A stretch of DNA of 64,000 bases from Terriglobia bacterium. GTDB lineage: Bacteria > Acidobacteriota > UBA6911. The stretch lies in contig JAIQGI010000016.1 of the NCBI GenBank assembly GCA_020072565.1, forward strand, positions 1 through 64,000. The letters run 5' to 3'. Shown piece by piece: positions 45,045-53,584 of this stretch (position 1 is its first letter; the number at the start of each line of letters is the position of its first letter). The position numbers and the translations under genes were made by a program. Under the pieces are notes generated by a model. That model saw only the letters and a program-made list of their open reading frames with translations, had not been told where the DNA came from and did no database searches.

Positions 45045-45147
45045 TCGGGATGCTCCCGGACAACTAAACTAAAAATCCTCTCCGATGGAACACAAAAACA
45101 GATCAAATAAGTTTCAATTAGATGCGGCTCCGCTGGCAGAGATGCCC

Positions 45148-45927
45148 CTATCGCCTACCGGCAAGAAACTCCTGAACCTGTTCCAGCGAAGCGCGGGCTG
45201 CGGGGGCATAAGGACTGTCAGGCCATTGCGAAAGGAACATTTGCAGGTTCAAAATGGCATTATCCGCTGTCATCATCGTGTCTAATTCACTTAAGGCAAG
45301 CGTGCCTGCGGGCATGGCACCTGTGTCGTAAGTGGCAAACTCTGCGATCGGCCATCCTTTTTCGCTGGCAGAGAGACACATCAGCTCGATTTGGATCACA
45401 GCAACGTCTAACTGTGCTGCCTGGACCAGTTCTTCCAGGTTTTTGTCCGATTCATAGAGATGGCTGAACTTGCTGAATTGATCGGCGGCTATGCGTAGGT
45501 TCTCCAACCCACCTTCCCGATAATAGCCGAGCGCCAGGGCCCAATGCGCGAGAGCCACAGCCTGATCATCCGGGTATGTTTTGATCAGGATCTGAAGTGC
45601 GAGTCGGGCTTCCAGGAATTTGTGGCTTCGGATAGAGCTCAAACTACTCTCAAGCATTAATCTGGCTCTGGGATCAGAATTTGCAAGGATGCGCCGCAGA
45701 GAAGTTACCTTCTCCAAATCTGGTTCAGCCACCTCGATGGACCTGATCCTGGTGACCAGCAGGGAAGATTTCAGAGGCGAAGTGGTGAGCGCCGCATGGT
45801 CTTTGACTGCTACGGCTTGATGAGGCTGCTGAGACGAGATGTGCTTTCGCGCGGATCCAGTCAACAGGAAGGTGCATGCCAGAATCAGTCCAACCACAAC
45901 CAGGGGAATGGCCATTCGCCAGCGCAT
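45148..45927 (-). CDS. Membrane-anchored TPR-like protein
   Basis: The 259-residue product has one N-terminal membrane helix (IPLVVVGLILACTFLLTG) and then an extracytoplasmic, helical TPR-like region (HKFLEARLALQILIKTYPDDQAVALAHWALALGYYREG, then NLRIAADQFSKFSHLYES). No enzyme motif is seen. It may be a scaffold for an envelope complex. The ATG follows CGGAG, and 103 bases separate its end from the start of the MurQ/GCKR-like gene on the same strand. Confidence 0.6.
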   Translation of the reverse strand: MRWRMAIPLVVVGLILACTFLLTGSARKHISSQQPHQAVAVKDHAALTTSPLKSSLLVTRIRSIEVAEPDLEKVTSLRRILANSDPRARLMLESSLSSIRSHKFLEARLALQILIKTYPDDQAVALAHWALALGYYREGGLENLRIAADQFSKFSHLYESDKNLEELVQAAQLDVAVIQIELMCLSASEKGWPIAEFATYDTGAMPAGTLALSELDTMMTADNAILNLQMFLSQWPDSPYAPAARASLEQVQEFLAGRR

Positions 45928-45968
45928 ACCTACTCCGTTGGTCGATCCTAGGTAGGATCCATGCTCTG

Positions 45969-46025
45969 ATGCAACAGTTCAAGAGAAAAACATCCCCAGA
46001 CCGATTAATCTCTGCTCCGTGCCAT
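45969..46025. repeat. 57-bp dispersed repeat, copy A
   Basis: This stretch (starting ATGCAACAGTTCAAG) aligns without gaps to 56849-56905, about 77% identical over 57 bases by eye. Both copies lie in intergenic DNA next to genes of different function. No coding role is apparent. The rest of this 414-base gap holds no supported gene. Confidence 0.5.
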
Positions 46026-46341
46026 CGAATCCAGATTCGGCGCTGCCGTGAGCACTGCTCGCACTTTGCCAGGGTCTGGAACGTCAAGCGTTCGCGCGGT
46101 GATCCATTCACAGCGGGTTCGAATCCCGCTGGCGAATATGCCGGAGCGGTGCCGAACAAACGGCCGGGGGCAATCGAAGGGTGTTCCGCACACCCGGCCG
46201 GTGGGGGAATTCGGCACAGTTACCGCCGGCCCCGTGCTATGCTTCCCCCGCCGAACAAAAACAATCGACCATGCTTCTCTGCACCTGCGATGTCTGACGT
46301 GGTCGCAATCCGAAAACGCTCAGCGCATCAAGGAGACGAAC

Positions 46342-48402
46342 ATGAAAACCAGCGCTCCGAGGTTCTGCATCGGGATCCTCGGCATACTGATACTGGCTTT
46401 TGCTGCCGGCCTCCTGGCCCAACGCGAGACAGCGCCGGAGCGCGATGCCCGGATGCAATGGTGGCGTGAGGCGCGCTTCGGGCTGTTTATCCACTGGGGA
46501 TTATACTCAATCCCGGCAGGAGAATGGCAAGGACGGACCAACCATGCCGAGTGGATCCGCACCACGGCCCAGATCCCGCTCGCGCAGTACGACAAGTTCG
46601 TCGAGCAGTTCAATCCCGTCAAGTTCAACGCGGATGAGTGGGTCCGCACGGCAAAAGCGGCCGGCGTGAAGTACATCGTCATTACTTCCAAACATCACGA
46701 CGGTTTCTGCCTCTTCGATTCGAAGCAGACCGATTTTGATGTCGCCTCGACCCCATTCAAACGGGATGTCCTGAAGGAGCTCGCCGACGCGTGCCATGAG
46801 CAGGGCATTCAGATCTGCTGGTATTACTCGATCATGGATTGGCATCATCCCGATTACCTCCCCAGGAGAGACTGGGAGAAGGACCGGACGGCACAGGGGG
46901 CGGATTTTTCCCGCTACATTTCCTACATGAAAAACGAGCTTCGGGAGCTGCTCACCCACTATGGCGAGATCGGCGTGCTCTGGTTTGACGGCGAGTGGGA
47001 AAGCACCTGGAATCAGAATCATGGCCGCGACCTGTACGACTATATCCGATCCCTGCAACCGCAGATTCTCATCAACAACCGCGTGGGCGCCGGGCGAAGT
47101 GGCATGGAAGGCCTCACCAAGGAAGGCGAATTCGGCGGTGACTTCGGCACCCCCGAACAACAGATACCCACCACTGGGCTTCCAGGGGCAGACTGGGAAT
47201 CCTGCATGACGATGAACGATAACTGGGGCTACAACTCGCACGACAACAATTGGAAGTCGACGAGAATCTTGATCCGGATGTTGGCGGACACGGCGTCGAA
47301 GGGAGGCAACCTCCTGCTCAATGTCGGCCCCACGTCGGAGGGCCTGTTCCCCCAGCCCAGCATCGATCGGTTGCGCGAAATCGGCCAGTGGATGAGTGTT
47401 AACGGCGAAGCGATCTATGCCACCAAGGCCAGCCCCTTCAAGAAGCTGGACTGGGGACGCTGCACCTCGAAATCAATCAGCGGCGGCACCCGGCTTTACC
47501 TGCACGTCTTCGACTGGCCCAGTGACGGCAAGCTCGCGGTCCCCGGCATATTCAACGAACCCAAGCAAGCTTACCTGTTATCCGACAGCCGGAAGACTGC
47601 CCTTGCGGTCACTCGAAAGGAAGACGCTCTCGTCATTACAATCCCGACGGCCGCGCCGGACGCCAATGACAGCGTGGTGGTTCTGGACGTTGCCGGCAGA
47701 ACAGATGTCAATGATGCGCCGGTGATTGAAGCCGACTTCACCATCTTTGTTGATAACCTCGACATTACCATTCGCTCTGACCGAGAGAACGTCCAGGTCC
47801 GATACACACTCGACGGCAGCGCGCCGAATGCAACTTCGCCGGTGACCGCCGGCAAAATCATCTTGAACGATACCACGGCGGTTTCTGCGCGTTGCTTCCG
47901 GGACGGCAATCCTGTCAGCCCGATTGTTCTGGCTCTCTTCAAAAAGGTCGATCCTCTGCCCCCGGTGAAAACTCACGTACTGCAAAGCGGGATGAACTAT
48001 GCCTACTACGAGGGGGACTGGGATAAGCTGCCGGACTTCAAGTCGCTCAAGCCGCTGAAGGAAGGGATAGCGCCTGACCTCGACCTTTCCCCGCGAAGCC
48101 GACCGGAGTATTTCGGATTCGAATACACCGGGTTTATCCGGATCCCGGCACCCGATGTCTATGAGTTCTATATCGAAAGCGACGACGGCAGCAGATTGTA
48201 CATCGGGGACTCCCTCGTGGTCGACAACGACGGATTGCATGGCACACGGGAAAAAAAGGGCGCCATCGCCTTGGCGGCCGGGGTGCATCCGATTCGAGTC
48301 GCGTATTTCAACAAAACCGGCGGATTGAGCCTGAAGGCCAATTATGCCAGCAAGAAGATAAAGAAACAGCCGGTCCCGCCTGCTATTCTCTTTCACGAGT
48401 AA
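46342..48402 (+). CDS. Secreted GH29 alpha-L-fucosidase with C-terminal PA14 domain
   Basis: The 686-residue protein has a signal peptide (CIGILGILILAFAAGLLA) and a GH29 TIM barrel starting RMQWWREARFGLFIHWGLYS. The nucleophile is Asp216 in IGVLWFDGEWE. Other GH29 landmarks are YIVITSKHHDGFCLFDS and GGNLLLNVGPTSEG. After the C-terminal beta domain a chitobiase-like Ig segment (about 555-615) and a PA14 domain (about 630-680, YYEGDW, YEFYIESDDGSRLYIGD) follow, which likely bind glycans. It removes fucose from external glycans. The start follows AAGGAG; a longer in-frame extension is unsupported. Confidence 0.93.
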   Translation: MKTSAPRFCIGILGILILAFAAGLLAQRETAPERDARMQWWREARFGLFIHWGLYSIPAGEWQGRTNHAEWIRTTAQIPLAQYDKFVEQFNPVKFNADEWVRTAKAAGVKYIVITSKHHDGFCLFDSKQTDFDVASTPFKRDVLKELADACHEQGIQICWYYSIMDWHHPDYLPRRDWEKDRTAQGADFSRYISYMKNELRELLTHYGEIGVLWFDGEWESTWNQNHGRDLYDYIRSLQPQILINNRVGAGRSGMEGLTKEGEFGGDFGTPEQQIPTTGLPGADWESCMTMNDNWGYNSHDNNWKSTRILIRMLADTASKGGNLLLNVGPTSEGLFPQPSIDRLREIGQWMSVNGEAIYATKASPFKKLDWGRCTSKSISGGTRLYLHVFDWPSDGKLAVPGIFNEPKQAYLLSDSRKTALAVTRKEDALVITIPTAAPDANDSVVVLDVAGRTDVNDAPVIEADFTIFVDNLDITIRSDRENVQVRYTLDGSAPNATSPVTAGKIILNDTTAVSARCFRDGNPVSPIVLALFKKVDPLPPVKTHVLQSGMNYAYYEGDWDKLPDFKSLKPLKEGIAPDLDLSPRSRPEYFGFEYTGFIRIPAPDVYEFYIESDDGSRLYIGDSLVVDNDGLHGTREKKGAIALAAGVHPIRVAYFNKTGGLSLKANYASKKIKKQPVPPAILFHE

Positions 48403-48639
48403 GAAGGCTTGGCCGCTTTATCGTGCGAGGGACTGCTGTGCATCGCCTGAATGTTGCGAGGCTCAACGCTCAAGTGTATTAATGATTTATCAATAGGAAA
48501 TCGCTTTTTGGTGCTGGGTGGAGAATAGGGCAGGTTGGGGCGGAAATCCTGCTGAATTGTCCCGGCTGCTGGGTTCGAAGGTCGGTTCGGGACCGAAATG
48601 GAGGGAACGGGGGCGGGGGAGCGTCCCTCGAGCTGCCAT

Positions 48640-48765
48640 CGTCGTGGGGTTGAAAACGGCTCCGTCAGAGCCCCCGCCCAGCGGCAGCGTGGAGATGATC
48701 TTGCCGTCGTCTGGTTGAATGCATCGAAGAGAATGCCGTCCGGTTGACCCTGCACCTCTGAATAT
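48640..48765 (-). pseudogene. Fragment of a YncE-like beta-propeller gene, frameshifted
   Basis: On the minus strand two frames carry pieces of one propeller blade. GILFDAFNQ is in one frame, and DDGKIISTLPLGGGSDG then AVFNPTT in another, which together read like the repeat of YncE-type surface propellers. The frame change and absence of the rest of the gene show it is decayed. Flanking DNA between 48403 and 49111 is also non-coding. Confidence 0.5.
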
Positions 48766-48972
48766 TCCGGGTACACACACGTTGCGGATTCTACACCCCG
48801 GAGATGCTCCAGCGGTGAGATTTGCAGCCAAATCCCTCTCAGTCTCCTGAGCGCCGGCGGGATGTTCCGTCTGGGCCCTGCCAGCTCGAACCGACGGCCG
48901 CGGCGGGGAGCACGCTTGGCGGGCGCGGGCCCGGCGCACGTGCGACCACGCGGCGTAGTCGTTGATCAGCTG

Positions 48973-49111
48973 CTGCCCGATAGCGCAACCGGTGTGCGCA
49001 GGGGAGGACCATTCCTTAGCTGTTGGTCACCAATCCGAGTGCCGTGTGGTTGATGCGCTCGGCCATCAAACGGATCAACTCCGCGTTCAAAACGGCTGTC
49101 ATCCGTGACCC
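48973..49111 (-). pseudogene. Decayed 3' end of an esterase paralog
   Basis: These 139 bases are about 88% identical to 56943-57082, the last codons and trailing DNA of the intact esterase gene. The match covers the NAELIRMMAERIN end. Here a TGG has become TGA and one base is missing, so it cannot be translated. The rest of the paralog is absent, and the next gene's stop lies four bases away. This is a broken duplicate. Confidence 0.8.
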
Positions 49112-49114
49112 TAG

Positions 49115-49996
49115 TTATCTGCCCCCCAAAGTGGCGAGTTGGGCGCGCGGGTCGTAGTCGAACTCGGCGGCTGACTTGACGGTCAGGGTGTCCGGCACGG
49201 TCACCGGCGGTTCGCCCTTGATCGATTTGACGAGCTCGAATGCCTTCGCCACAGCCGGTTCCTCGCCTTCGATCGAAAGCACCACCGCTCCTTCGGAACC
49301 GCCGACGCCGCCCGAACTGATGTGAGTCGCCCTGACACCGGCAAGTACGCCAAGCGCCTGAATTTCAGTGAGGACAGTGCCGAGCACCACAGGCGTGAGG
49401 CGCGCCGGCATGCCCATGCTGTATTTGAAGTAGTACACCCCCGAGTGCCGGGCGGCTTCCATGACCGATGGAATCAGCTTTTCCAGTCCGACAGGCAGGA
49501 TCAGGTGGGCACCCCGGGGTGTCACAACCGGCCAAGCCATCCCGATCGTGCCGCCTGTAAGCGAGGAGGTCAGCACGCCTGCATTCCCCTCCGGGTCTAT
49601 GGCATTGGCACCTTTGATGAATACGTCGTCGGGACCGAAGCTGAGAATCTCAACTTTGGAATCGGCGCCCTCGACGACTTTACCGTTGCGGATGACGTGA
49701 TGCGAGCACGCCGGGGGACCGGAGTTTCCCGTGGTAATGCCCCCGCACACCATCCCGAACGTAAGGCCCGCCTTCGGCTCGATCCGAATACCCAGCAGTT
49801 CTTCGGTGACGTAGGCGTTGGTAACGCCGCGTCCAATGATGATCGTGCCTTGCTCCATCGCGTGTTGCACTTCCGGCAACACGACCGTAGCTTTGGCGAG
49901 CAATCGCCGGGACTCGGATGGATTCAGCACCACCAAGGCCGCCACCCAGTTTTTCGTCCCTGGCTGCTTGCGTGGCACTTCCACTTCGTAATACAT
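49115..49996 (-). CDS. Conserved protein of unknown function
   Basis: I do not recognise this 293-residue protein. It is soluble, has no signal peptide or membrane segment, and looks well conserved and structured. Segments such as GTIIIGRGVTNAYVTEELLG (about 51-70), CGGITTGNSGPPACSHHVIRNG (about 84-105), KGANAIDPEGNAGVLTSSLTGGTIG and THISSGGVGGSEGAVVL are Gly/Ser-rich loops like those of small-molecule or metal-binding enzymes. Cys and His pairs (CSHH) could be ligands. It stands alone between pseudogene debris and a cupin gene. Function unknown. Confidence 0.72.
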   Translation of the reverse strand: MYYEVEVPRKQPGTKNWVAALVVLNPSESRRLLAKATVVLPEVQHAMEQGTIIIGRGVTNAYVTEELLGIRIEPKAGLTFGMVCGGITTGNSGPPACSHHVIRNGKVVEGADSKVEILSFGPDDVFIKGANAIDPEGNAGVLTSSLTGGTIGMAWPVVTPRGAHLILPVGLEKLIPSVMEAARHSGVYYFKYSMGMPARLTPVVLGTVLTEIQALGVLAGVRATHISSGGVGGSEGAVVLSIEGEEPAVAKAFELVKSIKGEPPVTVPDTLTVKSAAEFDYDPRAQLATLGGR

Positions 49997-50407
49997 GACT
50001 GTTTTCTCCTCCCCTATCTGTTACAGAGGAGGCATTTTCATCCTACCACCCCTGGAGGAGCAACGAAAAAGAATGTCAGGGGCGTCGCCATGGAGAATTG
50101 CGCCTGTTGATGACTGAGTTTTCCCCGGAAGATGGTCGAAGTGCGCGCGCACCCTCCCGGGGCAGTGCATACGGCACTTTGCATGAGTGCCACTTCAAGT
50201 ACCGCCACGATGGATTCGGAAAGATCGGGACGTCTCACACGTGCGCCGATCGCGGAGAGGATTCCTCGTGCTTCCCACGGCAACTCCTGATATTCTCGCC
50301 CCGCCAGTACAAAGCGTGCGCCTATACATCAATGAGGTTATAAATCCGGCACGTGCGGTGTTTCTCGGATGACATTGCTGCGTGCCGCACAATGAGAAGG
50401 GACGCCA
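49997..50407. other. Intergenic region before the cupin gene
   Basis: About 410 bases with no supported gene. The only clear signal is an AAGGGA ribosome-binding element at the cupin start. Short frames on both strands lack family features. Confidence 0.5.
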
Positions 50408-50746
50408 ATGAGTACAGCAGCATTCCCCGAGTTCGTCACCAATCTTCCCGAAGCGGACATTCCGTTTCCAGGTGTCCGAGGCATGATCTCACAGGCCCCG
50501 AACCATCAAATCATATTCATGGATATCGATCCCATTGGCCGGGTGGCGCCGCACCGCCACGGTGAGCAATGGGGCATCGTGGTGGAGGGGGAGATGGAGT
50601 TGACTATCGGGGGGCTGACGGGGAGATATCGAGCCGGCGACTCGTACCACATACCCGCCAACGTCGAGCACGCCGCCACATTTCTCACGCGGGTGCGGGT
50701 GATCGACGTATTCGCAGACGCCGACCGGTACCGAGCCAAGAGATAG
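50408..50746 (+). CDS. Small cupin-domain protein
   Basis: The 112-residue product is a single conserved-barrel cupin. Motif 1 is HRHGEQWGIVVEGEMELTIGG (about residues 45-65), holding the His and Glu metal ligands. Motif 2 is GDSYHIPANVEHAATF (about 77-92). Such proteins bind a metal and act as dioxygenases, isomerases or ligand sensors; none can be chosen here. A GAAGGGA element lies before the ATG. The gene stands alone, divergent from the unknown protein. Confidence 0.9.
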   Translation: MSTAAFPEFVTNLPEADIPFPGVRGMISQAPNHQIIFMDIDPIGRVAPHRHGEQWGIVVEGEMELTIGGLTGRYRAGDSYHIPANVEHAATFLTRVRVIDVFADADRYRAKR

Positions 50747-51011
50747 CGGCGCCGGGAACCACGGTTGTACATCCCGGGCCACAACCTCAAAAATCCCTGA
50801 CGTCGATGTTGTTGCCCCCGATCCACCAGATCGAGCGGCATCGAAGCTTCGATTTCCCCTCGACTTGACCTTATGCGATTTTTGTTTCTGACCGAACCGG
50901 AAGCACCTTATGATCAATATTTGTTTCAAAGACGAATACGCAAAGGCCGTCAATGCCAGCGATGCCAATGCCGTTGCCGCTCTAGGGATCCTTGCTTGGC
51001 CGATCATCGAC

Positions 51012-52133
51012 TTACTGCGGCGGTGAACCAAACTTGTGAAAGGCGGTGAAATTGTATGTGGCAACAACCGTGCCGTCCGCCGCGATGATGGTGACTTTCC
51101 CGATCAGCGCTTTGCTCTTGCCGTCGCTGCCCGTGGTCGATTCGTTGCCGGCGCTGCTGCCGTTGAACACCACCATTCCGACGCTGCCGTCCGTGAAGGT
51201 CCTGCGATATCGGAATTGGAAGTTTGTGCCCACCCAGCTGCCCGATACCTCGGGCAGATCGGCAGCGACCGGAGACTCTACTTTGCCCGTACCCACCAGG
51301 TTGAAGCCGGCGAGATCGAATAGCCAGTAACCGGTCTCGATTGCGGCGCCGCCGGCGTCGGTGATCGTGTATTGAAAGCTGAAACCGAGCGGGCGCACGG
51401 GTATGTTTGTGTTCTGAAGACCATCCAGTCGCAGCGCCATGCACGGAACCGTACGGCCGGCTGCCGCCTCGATTACCAGCGTGCCCTGCTGGTTGAGGAA
51501 GGCAGGAAACATCTGCGAAATCAACTTGGCGTAGTGCTGCTTCGGCTGCAGAGTGACCGTGATCGGAGCGACAGCAAGGGTGGTCGCCTTGTACAGGGAC
51601 AGTGTGACATCGACCGAATTGGTATCGGGATTTACGAAGGCCAGTCCGGCATCGCTGCCTGCTTCGCGCTGGTCTACCTGGACGACGGCAAGGCGATAGC
51701 GTTGCGGGCTGGTGGCGCCCACGGAATCGATCACCGTGGTGCCACTTCGTTGCCGATAAAGCAGGCTCGCCGAAATCTTGCCCCCGGACAACGTTGATCT
51801 CACCCGAATCCAGCCGTTCATGAGAGTTGTGCTCGTGCCTGTTATCAGAGTGGTGAATTCCTGAAACGGCCCGAGTGTTGCGCTGAGTGAGGAAGCCGGT
51901 GTTCCCCCGTCAAATTTGACCGGCAGTGGCGTACCGTTGTTGGTTCCCGCCAGCGACCCCTGGTATACCTCAATCACGACAGGGTTTGTGTTCTCCACTT
52001 CATTGATCACCTGCACCAGGGTTTCGTAGGCCGGGTTGCCGCCTAACGCGATTTGGGGGAATGCGAGATCCGACTGCGCATACAACGGTACAGCTAGAAC
52101 AAGGAGCGACAGAACCACGCCATAACGGTACAC
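51012..52133 (-). CDS. Secreted beta-rich protein of unknown function
   Basis: The 373-residue product has a signal peptide (VVLSLLVLAVPLYAQ) and otherwise beta-rich sequence with no enzyme motif; the tail resembles Ig/adhesin-like modules. I place the start at a GTG (52131-52133) because AGGAGGG lies six bases before it; the upstream ATG frame would translate the ribosome-binding site itself as part of the signal. Homologs are common in Acidobacteria as surface proteins. It is co-oriented with the DUF1501/DUF1800 genes. Confidence 0.65.
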   Translation of the reverse strand: MYRYGVVLSLLVLAVPLYAQSDLAFPQIALGGNPAYETLVQVINEVENTNPVVIEVYQGSLAGTNNGTPLPVKFDGGTPASSLSATLGPFQEFTTLITGTSTTLMNGWIRVRSTLSGGKISASLLYRQRSGTTVIDSVGATSPQRYRLAVVQVDQREAGSDAGLAFVNPDTNSVDVTLSLYKATTLAVAPITVTLQPKQHYAKLISQMFPAFLNQQGTLVIEAAAGRTVPCMALRLDGLQNTNIPVRPLGFSFQYTITDAGGAAIETGYWLFDLAGFNLVGTGKVESPVAADLPEVSGSWVGTNFQFRYRRTFTDGSVGMVVFNGSSAGNESTTGSDGKSKALIGKVTIIAADGTVVATYNFTAFHKFGSPPQ

Positions 52134-52202
52134 AGCAACCCTCCTGGCACATGTTAGTGAGAACCTCATGTTTCCGACCCAATCCCCTGCCTAAGCCCTC
52201 AA

Positions 52203-53543
52203 TCACCGACCCCGGTCTCTCACCAGAGGACGGCGTCGCGGGAGCAGGCGCAGGGGTTGGATGATGTCCGGTAGCTGGAAACTCTGCAGCAGGACCGCAT
52301 TCAATTCATTCTGATCTACGCCGAACCACTGGATCAGGACTGCTGTATAAATGGCGCGGAAGTCCACGAGCATTTTCAGGTTGCCGCTGGAAAGATCGAG
52401 AAGACTGGGGTTGGCGCCTACAATTCCGCTCTTCACCATCTTCCCGATCAGGAAGACCGGTTCGGCGGTGCCGTGGTCGGTTCCCAGGCTCGCATTGGAG
52501 GCCACGCGGCGGCCGAACTCGGAAAAGGTCATCGCGATGACGCGATGACCGCAGCCGAGGAGTCCGAGGTCGTCGAAAAAGGCCTGGGCCGCGGTTGCGA
52601 GCTTGCCAAGCAGCGTGGCGTGGGTGCCCGTGGTCGTGTCGCTGGCAACAACCTGGTTGGAGTGGTTGTCGAATCCTCCGAGATTCACCAGATAGATCCT
52701 TGTCCTTAGCCCGCCGGCGATCAGGCGAGCGACAATCTTAAACTGGTCGGCCAGAGTGTTCTGACCTGCAGCGGGATACAGCGTCGACAGATTCTGAGCC
52801 TTGTCGGCGGCAGCCTTTACCCTGGCCGCATATCCGAGTGACTGGGCCGCTACCACTCGGATGAATGCCAGTTCCTGGCCTGCAGTGGTCGGTGGAATGT
52901 CATCCTGCCCGCCGCTGCTCGAACCGCTCACCAATTGATAGAAAGTGTTCGGATCCTGGATGGTGATGGCAGTCGATTGCGTCGGTCCTTGGAATCCCAG
53001 CGAAACCACTGACCCGATCTGGAGGGCTGGAGGATCCGGCATGTCCGCGTTCGGGAATCCGGACGGATAATCCGGAAACTCGTAGGTCAGATACCGTCCT
53101 GCCCAGCCCGTGGACAGGTACTGGTTGTAATCGGATGCAGTCAACCATATGTCCGTCGCGCGAAAATGCGAAAAGTTCGGAGACGGATAGGACACCCCTT
53201 GCACCACGCACAGTTCCCCGTTGTCATACAAGGCCTTCATCCCGGTCATGGCAGGGTGGAGCCCGGTCGCGTCCGTGAGCCGCAAAACCCGGTTTTGGGG
53301 GATCGCTATGTTGGCGCGTACGCTGAAATAGGCGGTGTACTGATCGAGAGGAATCACGGTATTGATTCCATCGTTTCCCCCGGCAAGCTGGATCAGGACC
53401 AGAACCCGATCGAGAGCAGCGCCGGTGCTCGCCAGGGCCGCCAGCGCCTGCGGCGGGCTGCCGGCATACAAACGGAAGCCATCCAGGCAAAAGGGCAGAG
53501 CCGAGAGGTGCGCGATACGCTTGACGAAATCTCTTCTTTCCAT
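52203..53543 (-). CDS. DUF1501 Tat-exported protein
   Basis: The 446-residue product starts MERRDFVKR, a twin-arginine signal, and carries the DUF1501 pattern: VLIQLAGGNDGINTVIPL, VVQGVSYPSPNFSHFRATDIW and VIAMTFSEFGRRVASNASLGTDHGTAEPVFLIG. DUF1501 is sulfatase-like (alkaline phosphatase superfamily) and is almost always next to DUF1800. A longer frame extends upstream into non-homologous DNA. Biochemical role unknown; the pair may handle extracellular polysaccharide or phosphate esters. Confidence 0.93.
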   Translation of the reverse strand: MERRDFVKRIAHLSALPFCLDGFRLYAGSPPQALAALASTGAALDRVLVLIQLAGGNDGINTVIPLDQYTAYFSVRANIAIPQNRVLRLTDATGLHPAMTGMKALYDNGELCVVQGVSYPSPNFSHFRATDIWLTASDYNQYLSTGWAGRYLTYEFPDYPSGFPNADMPDPPALQIGSVVSLGFQGPTQSTAITIQDPNTFYQLVSGSSSGGQDDIPPTTAGQELAFIRVVAAQSLGYAARVKAAADKAQNLSTLYPAAGQNTLADQFKIVARLIAGGLRTRIYLVNLGGFDNHSNQVVASDTTTGTHATLLGKLATAAQAFFDDLGLLGCGHRVIAMTFSEFGRRVASNASLGTDHGTAEPVFLIGKMVKSGIVGANPSLLDLSSGNLKMLVDFRAIYTAVLIQWFGVDQNELNAVLLQSFQLPDIIQPLRLLPRRRPLVRDRGR

Positions 53544-53584
53544 GGTTGCGCTCGAGTAGGTACTTTTTGAAACTGTACCACCGC

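Noticed and set aside
46050-46140. tRNA-like T-arm (GCGGG TTCGAAT CCCGC) with matching 7-bp acceptor stem
   Set aside because: Although the T-stem is perfect and a TTTGCCA/TGGCGAA acceptor pairs with one wobble, the bases between cannot form a D-arm or anticodon stem, so it is not a tRNA.
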